Source: Trichopria drosophilae (Eukaryota > Arthropoda > Insecta > Hymenoptera > Diapriidae). From it: a DNA stretch of 64,000 nt. Where the stretch lies: NCBI GenBank assembly GCA_030407085.1, contig CM059587.1:79349001-79413000 (forward strand), written 5' to 3'. The stretch's first letter is position 1, and the number at the start of each line of letters is the position of its first letter. Below the pieces are notes generated by a model. The model searched no databases. It was not told the origin of the DNA and was given only the letters and a program-made list of their open reading frames with translations. A program made the position numbers and the translations under genes. Shown here piece after piece: positions 24,201-37,200 of the stretch.

Positions 24201-26545
24201 CACAGAAATTTTCATTGAGGACACCATTTTGAGGTCGTTACAGTGAAGTGGGGAGTTTTCAAATTTAGCACCATATTAGAATTTCTTATTGCCGAAACTT
24301 AATTTTGACTTACTAACTTTAAAGAACGACGTTGAAAATAGCAGAATATACATCTTTCAAAAATTTTCGGCAACGATTTTGATATGAAATACGTCATTGA
24401 AATTAATGTAGAAAATTGGCCATTATTGGGCGTTAATGGGTTACATAAGTAACATCAACACGTGGAATAGTATAATGTTAGTAACACGTTATCCTTTTGC
24501 TTTATGTTGGCGAAAAATTGACTAAGTAATGGTAATCATTTTGTCGTGTTACATTAGTACTTCTTTTACTAATTCAGAATTAGAGAGTAGAAGCATCTGT
24601 ATATGGTATTATTAAGGTATAGTTAATTTTAATACTGCTTTTTGAGTAAAACCTATGCGAAATTATTCCGTATACCACATTCGTATGTTTGGAATGACAA
24701 GTATGAGTTCAGCTTGTATTGCATGTTGAGAATAAACACATTTTAAAGAGGAAAGGTAGCAAACAACACGGAAACAGTGTGATAACAATGTTAGTAGCGA
24801 ATGCGGGAACACCAACAACGCAACTTTCAAAAACTCGATATCTGGAAAAAAGCAAAAACGCCCGTGTATGAAACTGTCCATTACGGATGTAAAGGATCTG
24901 TACCCTGTACTTTCTCACTACATCATCACAGTTTGCAGCATTACAATGATGTTTGTATGGTTTTTAAATGTCATATTTTTCGGCTGCTTTCTAGACGGTT
25001 TATACTATCGAAATTTGAACAAGTCCATAAACACTAATAAGAAAGTGAAACTATTTGAAATGGTGACGATTTTCACTAATAAAATGTAAAAACGACAATT
25101 GGTAGGTTACGTTGTACATATTTAAAATTAGTATTTTGTTACGTCTTATTACTAAAATGAAGTAGATAATTTTGACTAATCAATTAATAGTGTTTTAGTT
25201 CTTATTAGCCACAATCATTACTAATTCAATTAGTGGCCTATTCTTCAGTCCTTGATCAGCAGTTTTTATTCTGATTCAGGTTTAGAGAGGAGGAAAACAA
25301 TATCTTATACTCCTGTCGTTCGTTGTCTTATCACAAATTAAATAGTTTTAGTGAAGAGGTTTTTCTGATATCCATAACTTCAATTGTAATTAATTATAAA
25401 TGATTTTGCTGCGGACAAAAAAATAAAATTTCATCAACTTGTTTTTTATTACTATTATTCTTTTTTATAACTTTATTATTCTAATTGAATTGTAGTGATC
25501 AACTATACCACATCCGTTAAAAGACTTGGTGGAATTCAAACATGGAGAGAATTCCTATACCTCTACTAGGATCTCGCATACCGTTTGCTCTGGGTATTTG
25601 AAATAGCTTATATTTATGGACATATATCTGGAATGTTTTTATTTTTGGTTTTTAACAATAAAACATTGGCACACTTTTTCCCTTAGAATCGGCAAATAAA
25701 AATGTCCAATAAAAGAAAACTTTCAAAACATAGCTGATAGAATAAAAGCACTAGTAACAAAACGTATACATAAACTTTTGATAACGTAATTAGAAGAAAA
25801 AAAGACGATAATTAATATCAAAGGTTTTCAGAGAAGACAATAGTAAAATCTACTTACTCTAAACGGGAATGTACCAAATTTTCAGTAGTTTAGCTTGCAT
25901 TCATTTATTTCCACTTTCGAACAAAATTCAACAAATTTTAATAGGATTTTAAATGTCATACGTTGCATTCAATTCATCGCGAAATAAGACAAAACGATTT
26001 TATATTCGATGTGGCACGTTCTTTTATTATAGCCTGCTTGAAATGAATAATATTTCATTCAATTTAATTTGGTTCTTCATTCAATTTGCATTCGAAAATT
26101 AACGGTTTTCGCGGGTCTACATTGAACATAACTTCAAACTTTTAAAGTTTTATCCATTAACACTGCCGATATATTCAGTTAAAAATGTTTAACATCGTAT
26201 TAAAATTTGCTAAATTTCATTCGAAAGCGGAAAAAATCGAACGTAAGCAGGAAATCACTGAAAATTTTGCACACGATCTCGTTTATTAGAATTCGTATAG
26301 TATAAATGACCGTTGTTTAGTAATGTAAAATAGCTTAGCATTACCTGAAAGTGTAGAGAATAATTCATTTAACTACGCACATAGTAATCTCATCTATTAG
26401 GTACTAAATTTCACTATTTATTCTCTCAATGAAAATAATCATATTTCTTAACAATATAATCCATGACCCTTCCCGATCGGTCGCCGAGGAGGGAGGAGTC
26501 GCCAAGTTTAGTCAGTTATTCTTGTCTTATATTCCAAGACACCTA
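18225..26545. other. 8.3 kb AT-rich intronic or intergenic DNA
   Basis: No gene, RNA or long repeat is supported. It holds a short AATTAAGAATAATTAA-type tract at 19915-19965 and an (ATA)n run at 23271-23297. Short frames, including 24868-25089 with one hydrophobic stretch, are not convincing. Confidence 0.45.
23271..23297. repeat. (ATA)n microsatellite
   Basis: A run of about nine ATA/ATA-frame triplets. Confidence 0.85.
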
Positions 26546-26590
26546 CACTCAGAAAAAAAAGTATTTGAAATGACCATTTTTTTAATATCC

Positions 26591-26789
26591 CAACGGGCAC
26601 GAAGGACACAAATGTTGCTAAAACGTTTTTAGAATGTTCCAGAAACGTTCCTAAAACGTTAAATGTCTGCAACATGAATGAAACGTTCATAAAACGTTCC
26701 GTAAAAGTTGCAGACATTTAACGTTTTAGGAACGTTTCTGGAACGTTCTAAAAACGTTTTAGAAACATTCGGGACTTTCGTGCCCGTTG
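26591..26789. repeat. AACGTT-rich palindrome, 83-bp arms
   Basis: The arms 26591-26673 and 26706-26789 are reverse complements with a few mismatches clustered near the outer ends. The loop is 32 bp. Each arm is itself made of spaced AACGTT phrases (aaaacgtttttagaa, ccagaaacgttcc), giving many alternative pairings. It starts caacgggcacgaa and ends with its complement. It may be a miniature foldback transposon. The hairpin is much longer than a typical animal miRNA precursor. Confidence 0.85.
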
Positions 26790-26802
26790 CGATGAATCAT
26801 TG

Positions 26803-26957
26803 TGTATATAATAATATATAATTGGATCTAATTGTATCAAAAATTGTATATAATTATATATAATCGTATATAAACATATATAATTAGATGCAATCATATA
26901 TTATTGTATATAATTGCATCTAAATTTATATATAATTATATATAATTGTATATAACC
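26803..26957. repeat. Degenerate TATATAATTG tract
   Basis: About 150 bp of irregular copies of tatataattg/gtatataatt with interspersed gcatcta/gatgcaa variants. It is simple AT-rich sequence. Confidence 0.75.
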
Positions 26958-27170
26958 CATTTTTCCCGGGTATAGTTATTTTAAGTATATTTGTCATATT
27001 TATTTAAATCATTCTACATAGTTGATTTTTTAACTGTGAGGAGATAGTTGCTGTAACAAAATTATAGTAAAATCGACTACGAAAGTGGTAAATTTAATTA
27101 TTTTTCATAGTAGTTTTAACTATATTTTTTCAACTGTAGGTCAATTGAACTATGCATTTTTTTCTCAGTA

Positions 27171-28646
27171 TATAGTAAGACTCCAAGAAATTGCTTAAAT
27201 ATGATCCGTAAGAGTCTTAAATTAAGACCCCTGATTTTGTATTGTATATAACTAAAACAAAACTAAAACTCTAAAGAATCGCGTTAATACCGTTAACAAT
27301 ACCAGCTAAATAGTCTCATATTATAGATCGCTAAAACTGCTGTTTGTTTTGTATGATTACTGACTAGCTACTGGTCGAATATGGAAACAGTACATTCAAT
27401 GTATATTTACGGTTTAAAATGACGACCGATAGACAAATTTTATACGAAAAAAGAGATCTATATTTAGTCTAATCAATAAGTAATCGAGTTTACGAACTAG
27501 TTCATAACTGATTACAAACTCTTTTGTAGGTCTCTTAGCGTAATTATCATGCCAGCAAACTCTTGTGTTCCGGCTATTATTATGGAAGTACAGTACTATT
27601 TTCAATACTGAATGATTACTCAAACAAATTATTACTTACGTCTTAATATCTTGCGATACTGAACTATTTTCGGGATAGTCACTTCTGCTTAAGGGAGTTG
27701 GTCAGTACTGGTATCGCATAGTATTGACTTTCAGATTATGTTCCGTTTTGTTTTCCAGACATTATCTTTACCTATTTTTCTTTTCCTTAAATTGGTCGTG
27801 ACGCCTTTGATTGAAATTTACTAACAAACAACCGATTAATTTTGAAAGAGGTCTAACTATTCTAAGGCATTCGATGGACTTATTATGCCACAATTAATAA
27901 ATAATTCTGAAAAATTATAGATCACCTTGCTGTTTTAACAAGCTATAATATAGTCCAGTGAAGAATATTTTCTTTCTGTTACATAAGTGAGCCATAAAAG
28001 TAAATGTAACAATTCGCCAATAAATGAGTTATAGAAGATAAGTAATATATTAAAGAGTGGAAATACCTGGTAATGAAGAAAGATGTTTTTTTTTAATTCA
28101 TTAATTATTCAGTAGGAAATACATTCGACCGGTAGTCTTTACTTTGTCGCTCATTTTTTTTAATTTCAAAACAATAATAAAAAAAAGACATTGGTTCTAT
28201 TATTCCTAAATATGATTTTTTTCTGACTTTATTGCAAACAGTAATTATGCAAACAAGTTTCTGATATCAGAAGCAACAAATTAATGAAAATTTGCAAAAA
28301 ATTCCATCTTTGTATGTTATAAGCTATTTCCTTTATTGGTTACTATCTGACAGATACATGTAAACATTACCACTAATATACGATGAACTTCTAATAATTA
28401 AATTAATTAACATTTTCATTACATTTTGGCAAACTTTGATCCAATATCATTTATTACGCACATTTTCTGCATGTATAGTCTGTGTATATTTACGAAATGG
28501 CAAAATAAATTATTGGTGTGTATCGTAACTTGTTCGAATATACAAACGAATAATATAAATAAGTTCAATACTGGTATTTGTACTTTACGAACTTCGATTG
28601 CAACACCGGTTACAAGTGGTGATTAATTATTAAAAATTAACAACTA
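27171..28646. other. No gene seen
   Basis: AT-rich DNA with chance frames only. Confidence 0.45.
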
Positions 28647-28705
28647 TAGTTTAGTGATTAAGACACGTTTGCTGTATCGTCTGAAGTTCGAATTTTCCCC
28701 GGGCC
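28647..28705 (+). repeat. tRNA-derived SINE head or tRNA pseudogene
   Basis: TAGTTTAGTGA (28647-28657) fits RNA polymerase III box A. AGTTCGAATTT (28685-28695) fits box B, 38 bp downstream, which is tRNA-like spacing. The sequence then runs ccccgggcctg and into a T run that could terminate Pol III. The stems are too degraded for a functional tRNA, so this is a SINE head or a decayed tRNA copy. Confidence 0.5.
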
Positions 28706-29369
28706 TGTTTTTTTTCTTACATGCTCTCTAAACTTGAATGGATAAAAAATGAATTATCTACAGCGAAAAGTGGGTTACCATCAATTAGTAAGTTTTTTAC
28801 TGACAAATAGTACGAAAATTCTAATTCACTAGTAAAATTTGACTAATCTACAAGTAGATATTTACTTTTTTAGTTAAGTAGTTTCTTGAATCAGTAATAG
28901 ATTACTAGGTTTTAACTTTTTATGTGCACAAATTAATAGTAATTAATTTGATGACACACTTTTCATTTTCTTATGCGTAGTTTTTAATTAAGTTAGATTT
29001 ATGGAGTGGGTTTTAAATTTAGCTCCGAGTAGTAATAAAATTTAATGTATTTTATGTCATTTATTTAATTAAGCGATCACTAATATACAAATACAGAACA
29101 AAATAAACAGTAATGCCCCAAAGGATTCTTTGGGAACGACGATATTGCAGTGATACTAGAATTATGTGCTAGAAACACCATTGATTTCCTACTTCATAAA
29201 ATAAGTACTGGGCAACATTATTTAATAGTTTTGTCCTCATCTATGGCCAGTAGTGCCTTAGTACTTCTCGTAAAGTACTAAAGCAGTACTAGAAAAGTAG
29301 AACTTCAAAAATATATATTAACATATAAAATAGAGACAAATAACCAAGAAAAAGTATTTTCACAATAGC
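28706..29369. other. No gene seen
   Basis: AT-rich DNA with no recognisable feature. Confidence 0.4.
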
Positions 29370-30010
29370 ACCGAAAAATGCCCGCAATTATTAAACTTAA
29401 TGACAGTGGTGACATTGGGGAATTTGGAGTTATCGTTTATGACAAAAAGATGAGAAGCGACGCGTCGGCTTTCAGTCATTTTTGTTGTCTTGTGTATTTT
29501 CTGCGAATTGCAGTCGGCGAAATTAAAACAGTCCCCGAGGCATCGAACAATCGAGGGAGCCAGAAACACCACTATAGATATACTATACGTATATGTATGC
29601 AGTCACGGGGTGGTTTCCTTTCGGTGCAATCAGAAAAACCGCGAGGAGGAAACAAGTTGCCGCGGATTGGACGCCGATGCCGATTTATCCACGGGCACAT
29701 TTCCGGTGCCCGAAGGGACTACGCTAGTCGAAACGCGTCCCGTTATCGGCGACGCGTACTTCCGTCTCTCTTTTTATCGAATTATCATCGGCGCCGACTA
29801 AGGTGCAATTACCCGTTAAAAGCCGCCGGTTTGTCGGATAATCGAGTGTGGCGTTTTTCCGCGTGCGAACACTTTTTTATTTGATTTTTTCCCTACCTCA
29901 TTCCCTCTGCCTTTCTCTAACAGCCACGATGAAATACGTCGACAATGAACGGAATTGCGACTGCACCCACTGAACGTTTTGCGGGATGGGAAATGTTGAC
30001 GTCGGAATAG
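29370..30010. promoter_or_regulatory. CpG-rich island, candidate regulatory element
   Basis: About 640 bp with many CpGs (for example gtcggcgaaatt, ccgcggattggacgccgatg, atcggcgccgacta) in an AT-rich background. Two overlapping frames of 168 and 103 codons run through it, but they are arginine-rich, carry no domain and have no matching splice sites, so they are probably composition artefacts. A regulatory role is inferred from composition only. Confidence 0.35.
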
Positions 30011-30596
30011 ACGATTCTTGATAACCGTGCTAGTTAATTGCAAAATTAGTAGAAATTAGGTTATTCAAGAATCGATTGAAATATTTAAAGTCGCAGGCTT
30101 TGGAAACGATTTTTAATCAAATCTTGATGGAGGTTAAAATTAAGTCGACAGGAAGGAGATGGCAATAATTCATTTTGAATCGACACGAAGATGTAAATTT
30201 AATTTGGTTTTCTGGGATAGTCAACAGGTGATCCAAATAATCTATTCTTATTTATAATGAAAGTTTATTTGTGTCTGTAACTATCGATATAATATGGTAC
30301 TCTCTAGTTTTGTGCTTGCGATTAATGTCAACGTTTAATAATAGATAATGAAGTATCCTTGTTGACGTAACTGTATTCAAACTGTATTTAAGTAAAGTAT
30401 ATGGCTAAAATTAGAAAACATTAAAATGCATTGAGAAGATGCGGTGACGCAACTATTCTATGCATAACTTTTCAAGACAAGTATGTTTTCACCACAAGAT
30501 AACTTCATCATAAACTTTTCAACACACGAAAATTTCATAATAAAATTTTTTAACAAATGACCATTTCAACACAACAAATATTTTAACAAAATAGAT

Positions 30597-30705
30597 TAAG
30601 TTAGGTTAGAGTAGATTATATTATTAGGTTAGGTTAGGTTAGGTTAGTTTAAGTCAGGTCATGTCAGGTTAGGTGATGTTAGGTTAGGTTAGGTTAGGTT
30701 AGGAC
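30597..30705. repeat. Interstitial (TTAGG)n telomere-type repeat
   Basis: TTAGG units occur in two cleaner blocks (30632-30656 and 30679-30703) with degenerate units such as ttaagtcagg between. TTAGG is the ancestral arthropod telomere repeat; here it is internal and short. Confidence 0.9.
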
Positions 30706-32310
30706 AGATTTTTGTATTATTTTGCATCTATAATATATAATTTCTATTTTCCATTATGTTATTTAAATGCATTGTTCTTGGTTCGTGTCGAAATGATCAT
30801 ATGATGAAATGATCATGTAATGAAATGTTTGTGTTGAAATGATTGTCCGTTAAAAAGTCGTATGTTGAATTTCTGTGATGAAATATCGTAAGATTTAAAA
30901 ATGGTGTGTTGTATAGTCGTAGTACTAGAAGATACAGTAGAAGAAACAATACACTTAATACTTGCTAATGTGAATTTTATGGGAATTAGACAAAAACCCG
31001 GTTACTACTCTCTAAATTCCTTGGAGTAAAAATTCAGTCATTTAATATTTGTAGTTTCAATATATAACATTCATCTTGATAACTTACAAATAATACGATA
31101 AAATAGTACTATCATTTTGTCGGTAGGCGTCGTCTTCACGATGACAGCTGTTTCACTACTGGACTGTTTTTTTTTTCTGATTCTTGGAACGTAAAATATT
31201 TATGATCAGAACAAAAATGAGAGTACAGAAGGATTAACAAATGTATATTTTTGGACGATATTTCCAGGATAAATTTTATTCCGAATTAAAATATAATCAT
31301 CCTATTTTTAAAGCAGACGAGTAGCAACCAAGCAATTTGCATGCACATAATATTCGTGATTGAAAGCCTCGTTATCAGTAATTTTTCGACCTAACTCGTT
31401 AGAATATGAAACGCCTGTGCGTATGAATTAAATGCGATTTACGTACTAGCATTTAACGATTAGCGAAACGAGTGTTTAACTACAAAACATTAAATAGGTC
31501 GATGAAACGTAGACGCTTATTAAGTATTAAAGCAAACATATATTTGCATACGCATGTATGCAGATGTAATGTTCTGTTTGCAGTCGTTGCATTCATTTTT
31601 TTATCGCGCTATTGTTTTCCAGCTTTTATTTCATGTAACATGAAAAATAAAAATGAAACACCTGTTACGCCTTAAAATAAAATTTGCTTTAGGTATTATC
31701 CCGTCGAGTGAGGCGGGAAATTGTTCGCGAGAATCGATTATATAAAACTTTTCGTTCGGAACATTAAAATAACAAAGAGAAATTATTAATGTTGAACTAG
31801 TTTTCATGACGTGATTGGCTATTTCGACGGTTTTTTAGATAACTAATGGGTAGGTTATCTTTTTTCAATGGGCGTTTTTTATTGCTTGATTAGGTAATGT
31901 TTCTAATGAAAATATTGGGAAATAACTGAATAGTACATTTTAATATATAACGCAACTTTGATAAGATAGTGTAAACCAATTCGTTAACATAAGCCATTAA
32001 TGAAAGGCTTCAAAAAAATGTTGGAACCATAAGGGACACAAAGAAAAATATGGTTATTTGAAATATATCAATCGGTTGGATTAAAAAAACACCTGACCTT
32101 ACAGATCTGAACTCCATTAGTTAATTAATGACGTACCTGATCGAGCTCAGATCAAAATACCTAATTATATTTTAGGGCCTCATTCAGATCGTTTAATATA
32201 AAAACTGTTCGAATCATCGGAAATTTGGAATAACTCCCTGCTGGGCCAAATTGTGGCTTTCCCAATTTCACAAATTCGATCGAGCCATTCCAGAATTCTG
32301 ATCAATATAC
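30706..32310. other. No gene seen
   Basis: AT-rich DNA. Around 30540-30890 there are loosely repeated phrases on the theme of tgaaatgatc/aaatgatca, but no clear unit. Confidence 0.4.
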
Positions 32311-32350
32311 ATCAACTTCAACATCAACATCAACATCAACATCAATACCA
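32311..32350. repeat. (ACATCA)n microsatellite
   Basis: About five to six copies of a hexamer, catcaa in phase, with a variant first unit (cttcaa). Confidence 0.85.
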
Positions 32351-32929
32351 ACAGTTTTCTAATTGAAGAAATAATGTGGTTTCATCTTAGGTTTCTGATA
32401 TTGCCAAATCAAGACAGCGCATTTACTTCTCTAACGATGCTAAATCGGCTGAAAAGTAGAATATATAATTCATAAAAAAAGGTGAAGTTTGAATGTATAT
32501 TGAACAATTGTACAATAGGATGCATATGTACACAAATCAGAAAAATAGATGTGCACTAGACCAGATAAGATGAGTGTAGCCTCGGACCTTGATCAGGGCG
32601 GTAGCAAATCCACATGATTCTCCCATGACCAAAACCTGACAATGCTTCAGCAATCAAGTCCAATAAATCCTCGCAATTTACAAATGAGTTTGTATTCTAG
32701 GCTATCCATTTTTCAAGGATGGTAATTTCCCAATATTGATTAACCGGAAAATTGTTTCTTGATATTAAACGTTGATTATGACTAACAAATAATTGGTCTT
32801 GCTGTTTGGATGTGTAGATAAGATATTTCATCTGGTATCGTAAGACGTTTTATTAAATCCTCTTGGATCTGCAAATGACTTAAAGACTTTACATTTCAAA
32901 AATTTGCTTGATTTTGGGTCGCCTAGACT

Positions 32930-33470
32930 TTCATTCAACCGGGAGAGAGATAACGTCACGTTTTCGAAAGACCGTTTGGAAAAGCTGGCTGGTACCTATC
33001 TGGCCGCTCGAGTTAAGCGGCGAAATTAATAATGAAAAATAAATAGGAGAAGCCACAGAGCTGGCAGGAAAATCGCAGTAATCTCCGCCGTAGAAAAGAA
33101 AGCTGGGAGTGAGCGTCCGCAACCGGGAAACCGACACCCCCTTTCATTCTTTCTCTGTCTCTCTCCAGTGTTTTCAGTTTTCTTACTCAGTTTCCGTAGC
33201 CGTCCGTCGTTGTTCCTTTTATTTGACATTACACTTTCACCTCTGAATATATCTTTGTTTGCGGGACGAGTGCGAGAAATGGCAGGATGAAGGGGTTGTG
33301 GTGGAATGAAAAACGTTTGAATAAGACGAAACGAGACGGTAGGAAGAAAAGGAATTTACGAAGAGAAATACAACCGAGGATATGCTCAGAAAAGAAAACG
33401 CGAACTGAATTAGAATACTTGCTGGCACTTTACGTCACAAGTAAACAGTCGAAAGACGTCGAGGAAATGC
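32930..33470. promoter_or_regulatory. CpG-rich island, candidate regulatory element
   Basis: GC- and CpG-enriched sequence (ggccgctcgagttaagcggcg, tagccgtccgtcgttg) with a TCTCTGTCTCTCTCC pyrimidine tract. Reading frames on both strands are basic, low-complexity and domain-free. The regulatory role is a guess from composition. Confidence 0.35.
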
Positions 33471-33654
33471 TGAAATTAAAGTATTTCTATGTCTGGAAAG
33501 TAGTGTTAAATTACTACTTCGACATATTTTGTCGCACTTGGATGAATACTCAAATTTTTAATACTTTCAAATGTTTCATTGGTATTGGCATAAAGGTTAC
33601 TTTATGTTGATTATACCAGACCACAAAAAAAAACTTATGCTATATGTAAGAAAC

Positions 33655-33890
33655 GCAACTAGGTCATTCTCATAGATTTTGGGCCGCTGAATCCGAACTC
33701 GGGCACAGAATTTATCCTATACGTATGAGTTTTTTTATGTTTGAGGTTTAAGTGCAAAAAAATTCTTTTTTTTAGGAAAATTTACATATTTACTCCAAAA
33801 GAAATTGTAAACTGTAAAATGGAACAAAACTAGGGTTTTCTTGTAGATTTTGGGGCGGTGAGTCCGAATAGAGGCATAGAATTGGTCCTT
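33655..33890 (-). repeat. Two diverged satellite-like units, ~171 bp apart
   Basis: The phrase agattttgggccgctgaatc (33675) recurs as agattttggggcggtgagtc (33846), each followed by ccgaa and a caca/gcatagaatt segment. The sequence is the complement of the ttcggcgacccc box of the 8.2-9.3 kb foldback, so both belong to one dispersed family. Confidence 0.6.
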
Positions 33891-33950
33891 AGTGAACTTA
33901 TCATATGCTATATATATACATATAGTTTACAAATATTTTAAAAAAGTAAA

Positions 33951-34202
33951 TATTGACTCCTTTCCATATTTCGTATGACAATTTCTTATACAATTTCTCT
34001 CAGTGAATGTAGTAATTTTCTGAAATGACTATTTCGAAATAGTTGAGTCTATTTGTCTATTATAAGTAGCATGCTGAATCATGAAACAATAGTTAAACTT
34101 TACTATTTTAGAATAGTTAATTTAACTACCATGCCTAGTCCCCATTTCACACTATGATTCATAGTAAAAAAGTGGTTATTTCAAATACTTTTTTTCTGAG
34201 TG
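33951..34202 (-). mobile_element. CACTGAG-family element fragment
   Basis: About 250 bp matching the complement of 57643-57900 at high identity, including caatagttaaactttactat and the terminal tttttttctgagtg. It is non-coding and carries an internal ctctcagtg motif. Confidence 0.8.
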
Positions 34203-37200
34203 TAGAATAAGAAAAGCTTCTGTTCCTGAAATTGATTGCATAGGATCACAGCAACTAATTTCAAAAATTCATAGAGTTACTTGCATGTTGACTTTCAAAA
34301 TTAACTACAATTTTTTATGCATTTTCGACCTCATGGTACAGAATATTAACTTTGGAAACATTGAATTGAAAAGACTGGTAATAAGTTCAGTATTGTTTCA
34401 TTTTATGACGTCGCTGCATAAATAAAGAACATTTGGATAGTTATCCGCAGTACAACGATATTGAGCATCATCTTCCTGACCATTATTCCCAGCAACATCG
34501 TTGTAGATCCGAGGTTCCGCAACTCGTTAACAATAATGATTACATCGTTATGCTCTTCTCAGCCAATCGCGATTCAGCGTTACCAAGAAAAATATCTTAA
34601 CCTTATCATTCTGGTCGATACCGAGGTACACGGAAGCAGATAAAAAATGAACATTTTCGAAATTTCTTCTAAAAAAATGACGTATAATAAAGCTGTACGA
34701 AATGAAGAATAATCCTGCCTCATTAATTCTCAACAATACAAGTGTGCAATGAATTTAACTTTTTAATGTTACAAAAGATGAAAAGACTTTAACAACACGC
34801 AAAGTTGCTATCGCAACAAGCACGGCAGGATAAAGTTCCATAGTATATTCAAAATACTTCGGTGCATACTTTCTTTGCAATTTAATTAATCATCGCCTCT
34901 TTTACTTCCTTTTAAAAGAATAGGAACAAAGCGTCACAACGCTATCAATTTCCCGTATCACTTGGCGCACTCGTGTTAAATTGTCAAGTTTTAAACCGCT
35001 GTAAATTAAGAAAAATTTATAAAATCACCTAGAAATTAAAAAACTCGAAGTATAAAAACGTTTCGAAATACGTTTTGAACAGAACCATGGTTTTAATTCA
35101 ATTCCATATTTAATTCAATGTCGAGAAACATTAACAAGTCAGTCTGGTAGGAAGTTCCGCATACTTTAAAAATAGGTTATAAGAACTTTTTGTTCGAATT
35201 AAATTTAATATCACATTTGAAATTGAAACTCAAAAACAGAAACGCGAAGAGCTCGAAAGTTTTTAATCGTATAATTACATTAATTCGAATAGAAAATGAA
35301 CTCGCTGCATGGAATGATATCGTAATTGCAACGGGTCATTAATTCATAATTATTACTGGAATATGATTATCTTTTATACATTCAATTACTTTGATTAAAA
35401 TGGCACTGTTCATAATTATAATTGCTGTATTGACCTCATGTGGTGGTATTAATTTCACTATTGCAGGTAATTATTTTTTTTTATATAAATAACTTGTCTA
35501 TCATTATTAACTTTGATAAAAAATGAAGATGGATATTTTCTCTCGAATATTTTAACTAAATTAATTATGCCGTACTTTTACATCGTTTAATTAGTCCAAC
35601 CACCAGGAGAGTAAAAAAGAAAACTTGTTCAGACATAATTAATTGTCTTTGTAACGAAAATAGATTTACGCCGTCAAGAATTTGTTCGAAAACAAATGAT
35701 TTAACGTTCCTTTTTCAACTTTTTAACACTCCAATTAAACCGAACGTTAATTACATATGAATTTAACATCAGTGTTTAATAGAATCGACGATCGTAAATA
35801 GCTTCCTATTAAAGCGGTCGGGAACTCGGAAACTTTATTGTTTTCGCAAACATTGCAATTTGTTCTAAAATTATTGAAGAAACGATTAAAGAAACTGAGG
35901 CGTCCGTAGAGCGCAATGATGCGAATCGACGTTTACGCCAAACTTTAATTACCCAAACTTCAAAGTTCAATCGGATTAAAGGGGTATTTCAGTTTTTACA
36001 TCGACAACATGCCTCTATGAGAACTGTCGAATTTCTGCACTCCCGTTGGCATTCTGCGTTAACTAAATCAATTTCAAAAGTGCTGACGATGAGCAAAACT
36101 TGAAACGACCTTTTTATCGCGGTTGGTATTAAGGAAGATAGCTGATAATATCAGGGGCCTAACTTTATGTTTGTCCCTTGGCTGTTAGCGTATCGGTTCA
36201 ATTTTATATTCAACTTCTCAGGTTATTTCAGTTTCGTAGCTTGAGTGTTGGGTAATATATTTTTTATTACCCCCAAAAATTTATGAAAATGATATTCATC
36301 AATTCTTTCCAATAATTCAAAAATTCTGAAAGTACTCCTACTAATATGCTGGGAAGAAGCTTACGGATTGGCACGCTGGAGCATTTTTTCTAAGGTCGTC
36401 TTTTAATATTTTAGTATCAACATAATATTGCACAAAGATCCTATAATCTGCATGAAAAATCATTTGAAATATCAATTAATATATGCATTTATGCCACATT
36501 TTCAAATTAATTTCGACGAATTGTTGATCTGTAGGTTGTCATTTTCTTGTAAAGGAAAGTCAAATGTCAGAAAATTAGGAAATATTCATTTTTATCAGTT
36601 TTTCTCCAACTATCAGAATAATGGGATTCGATTCAAACTCTGAAGAAAAGTGAAGAAAATATTTGAATTTTTAGAAAATGTTTTGCTTTTATCGCCCACT
36701 TTACTTTAACAACCTCAAATTAGCGTTTCCATTGAAAATTTATTTGTAAGATTTCCTGATGATCTAACTAATAAACTATGAGCGTTTAACAAACAATCCT
36801 GCCTACAAAATGTTCGTAAATTTCATCGAAGAACGGACATTTTTCCGGATTTTGTATACGATAATTTGAGAAATATTTCATATCAATTTTTTTTTAATTT
36901 CAAATATTTACGAAAAATAAAAAAAATGTTGGTACGTTTTATATCAAATTTAATCTCTTTAGAATTTTTAAATTTTGGAATATAAATTTGTTATTTTTAT
37001 TTTTGAATAATATGGGACTTAACACTGTGCGATAAACAGAACAAAATTTAATATAATCCTTTCTTCAAAATCGCAAAGAAGAACGAGTGTATTGTTCTTT
37101 ATTATCTTCCACTAATTTTAATTTACGAATTTTTTTTTTTTTAACGTAGTCCAACTGTTCTTTTCTGTATTTTTTGTTTGTTATGACGAAATAATTGACA

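Larger units (their letters stand above)
26546..27170. mobile_element. CACTGAG-ended element carrying nested insertions
   Basis: The left end is CACTCAGAAAAAAAAGTA followed by tttgaaatgacca. The right end is the complement of TACTGAGAAAAAAATG. The right 200 bp (26970-27170) matches 58138-58344, and the left end matches the ends at 34202 and 57643. Between them lie the AACGTT palindrome (26591-26789) and a TATATAATTG-rich tract, which look like insertions or expansions. It is non-coding. The family is not one I can name. Confidence 0.7.

Noticed and set aside
24868..25089. 73-codon plus-strand frame with a hydrophobic stretch, loosely like a transmembrane transporter segment
   Set aside because: Upstream in-frame residues do not continue the resemblance, there are no fitting splice sites, and AT-rich DNA commonly gives hydrophobic chance frames.
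26591..26789. microRNA precursor
   Set aside because: Arms of 83 bp with internal repetition and near-full complementarity fit a foldback repeat better than a miRNA hairpin.
29378..29884. 168-codon plus-strand frame
   Set aside because: Arginine-rich, no domain, with a second overlapping frame in the same island; composition explains it.
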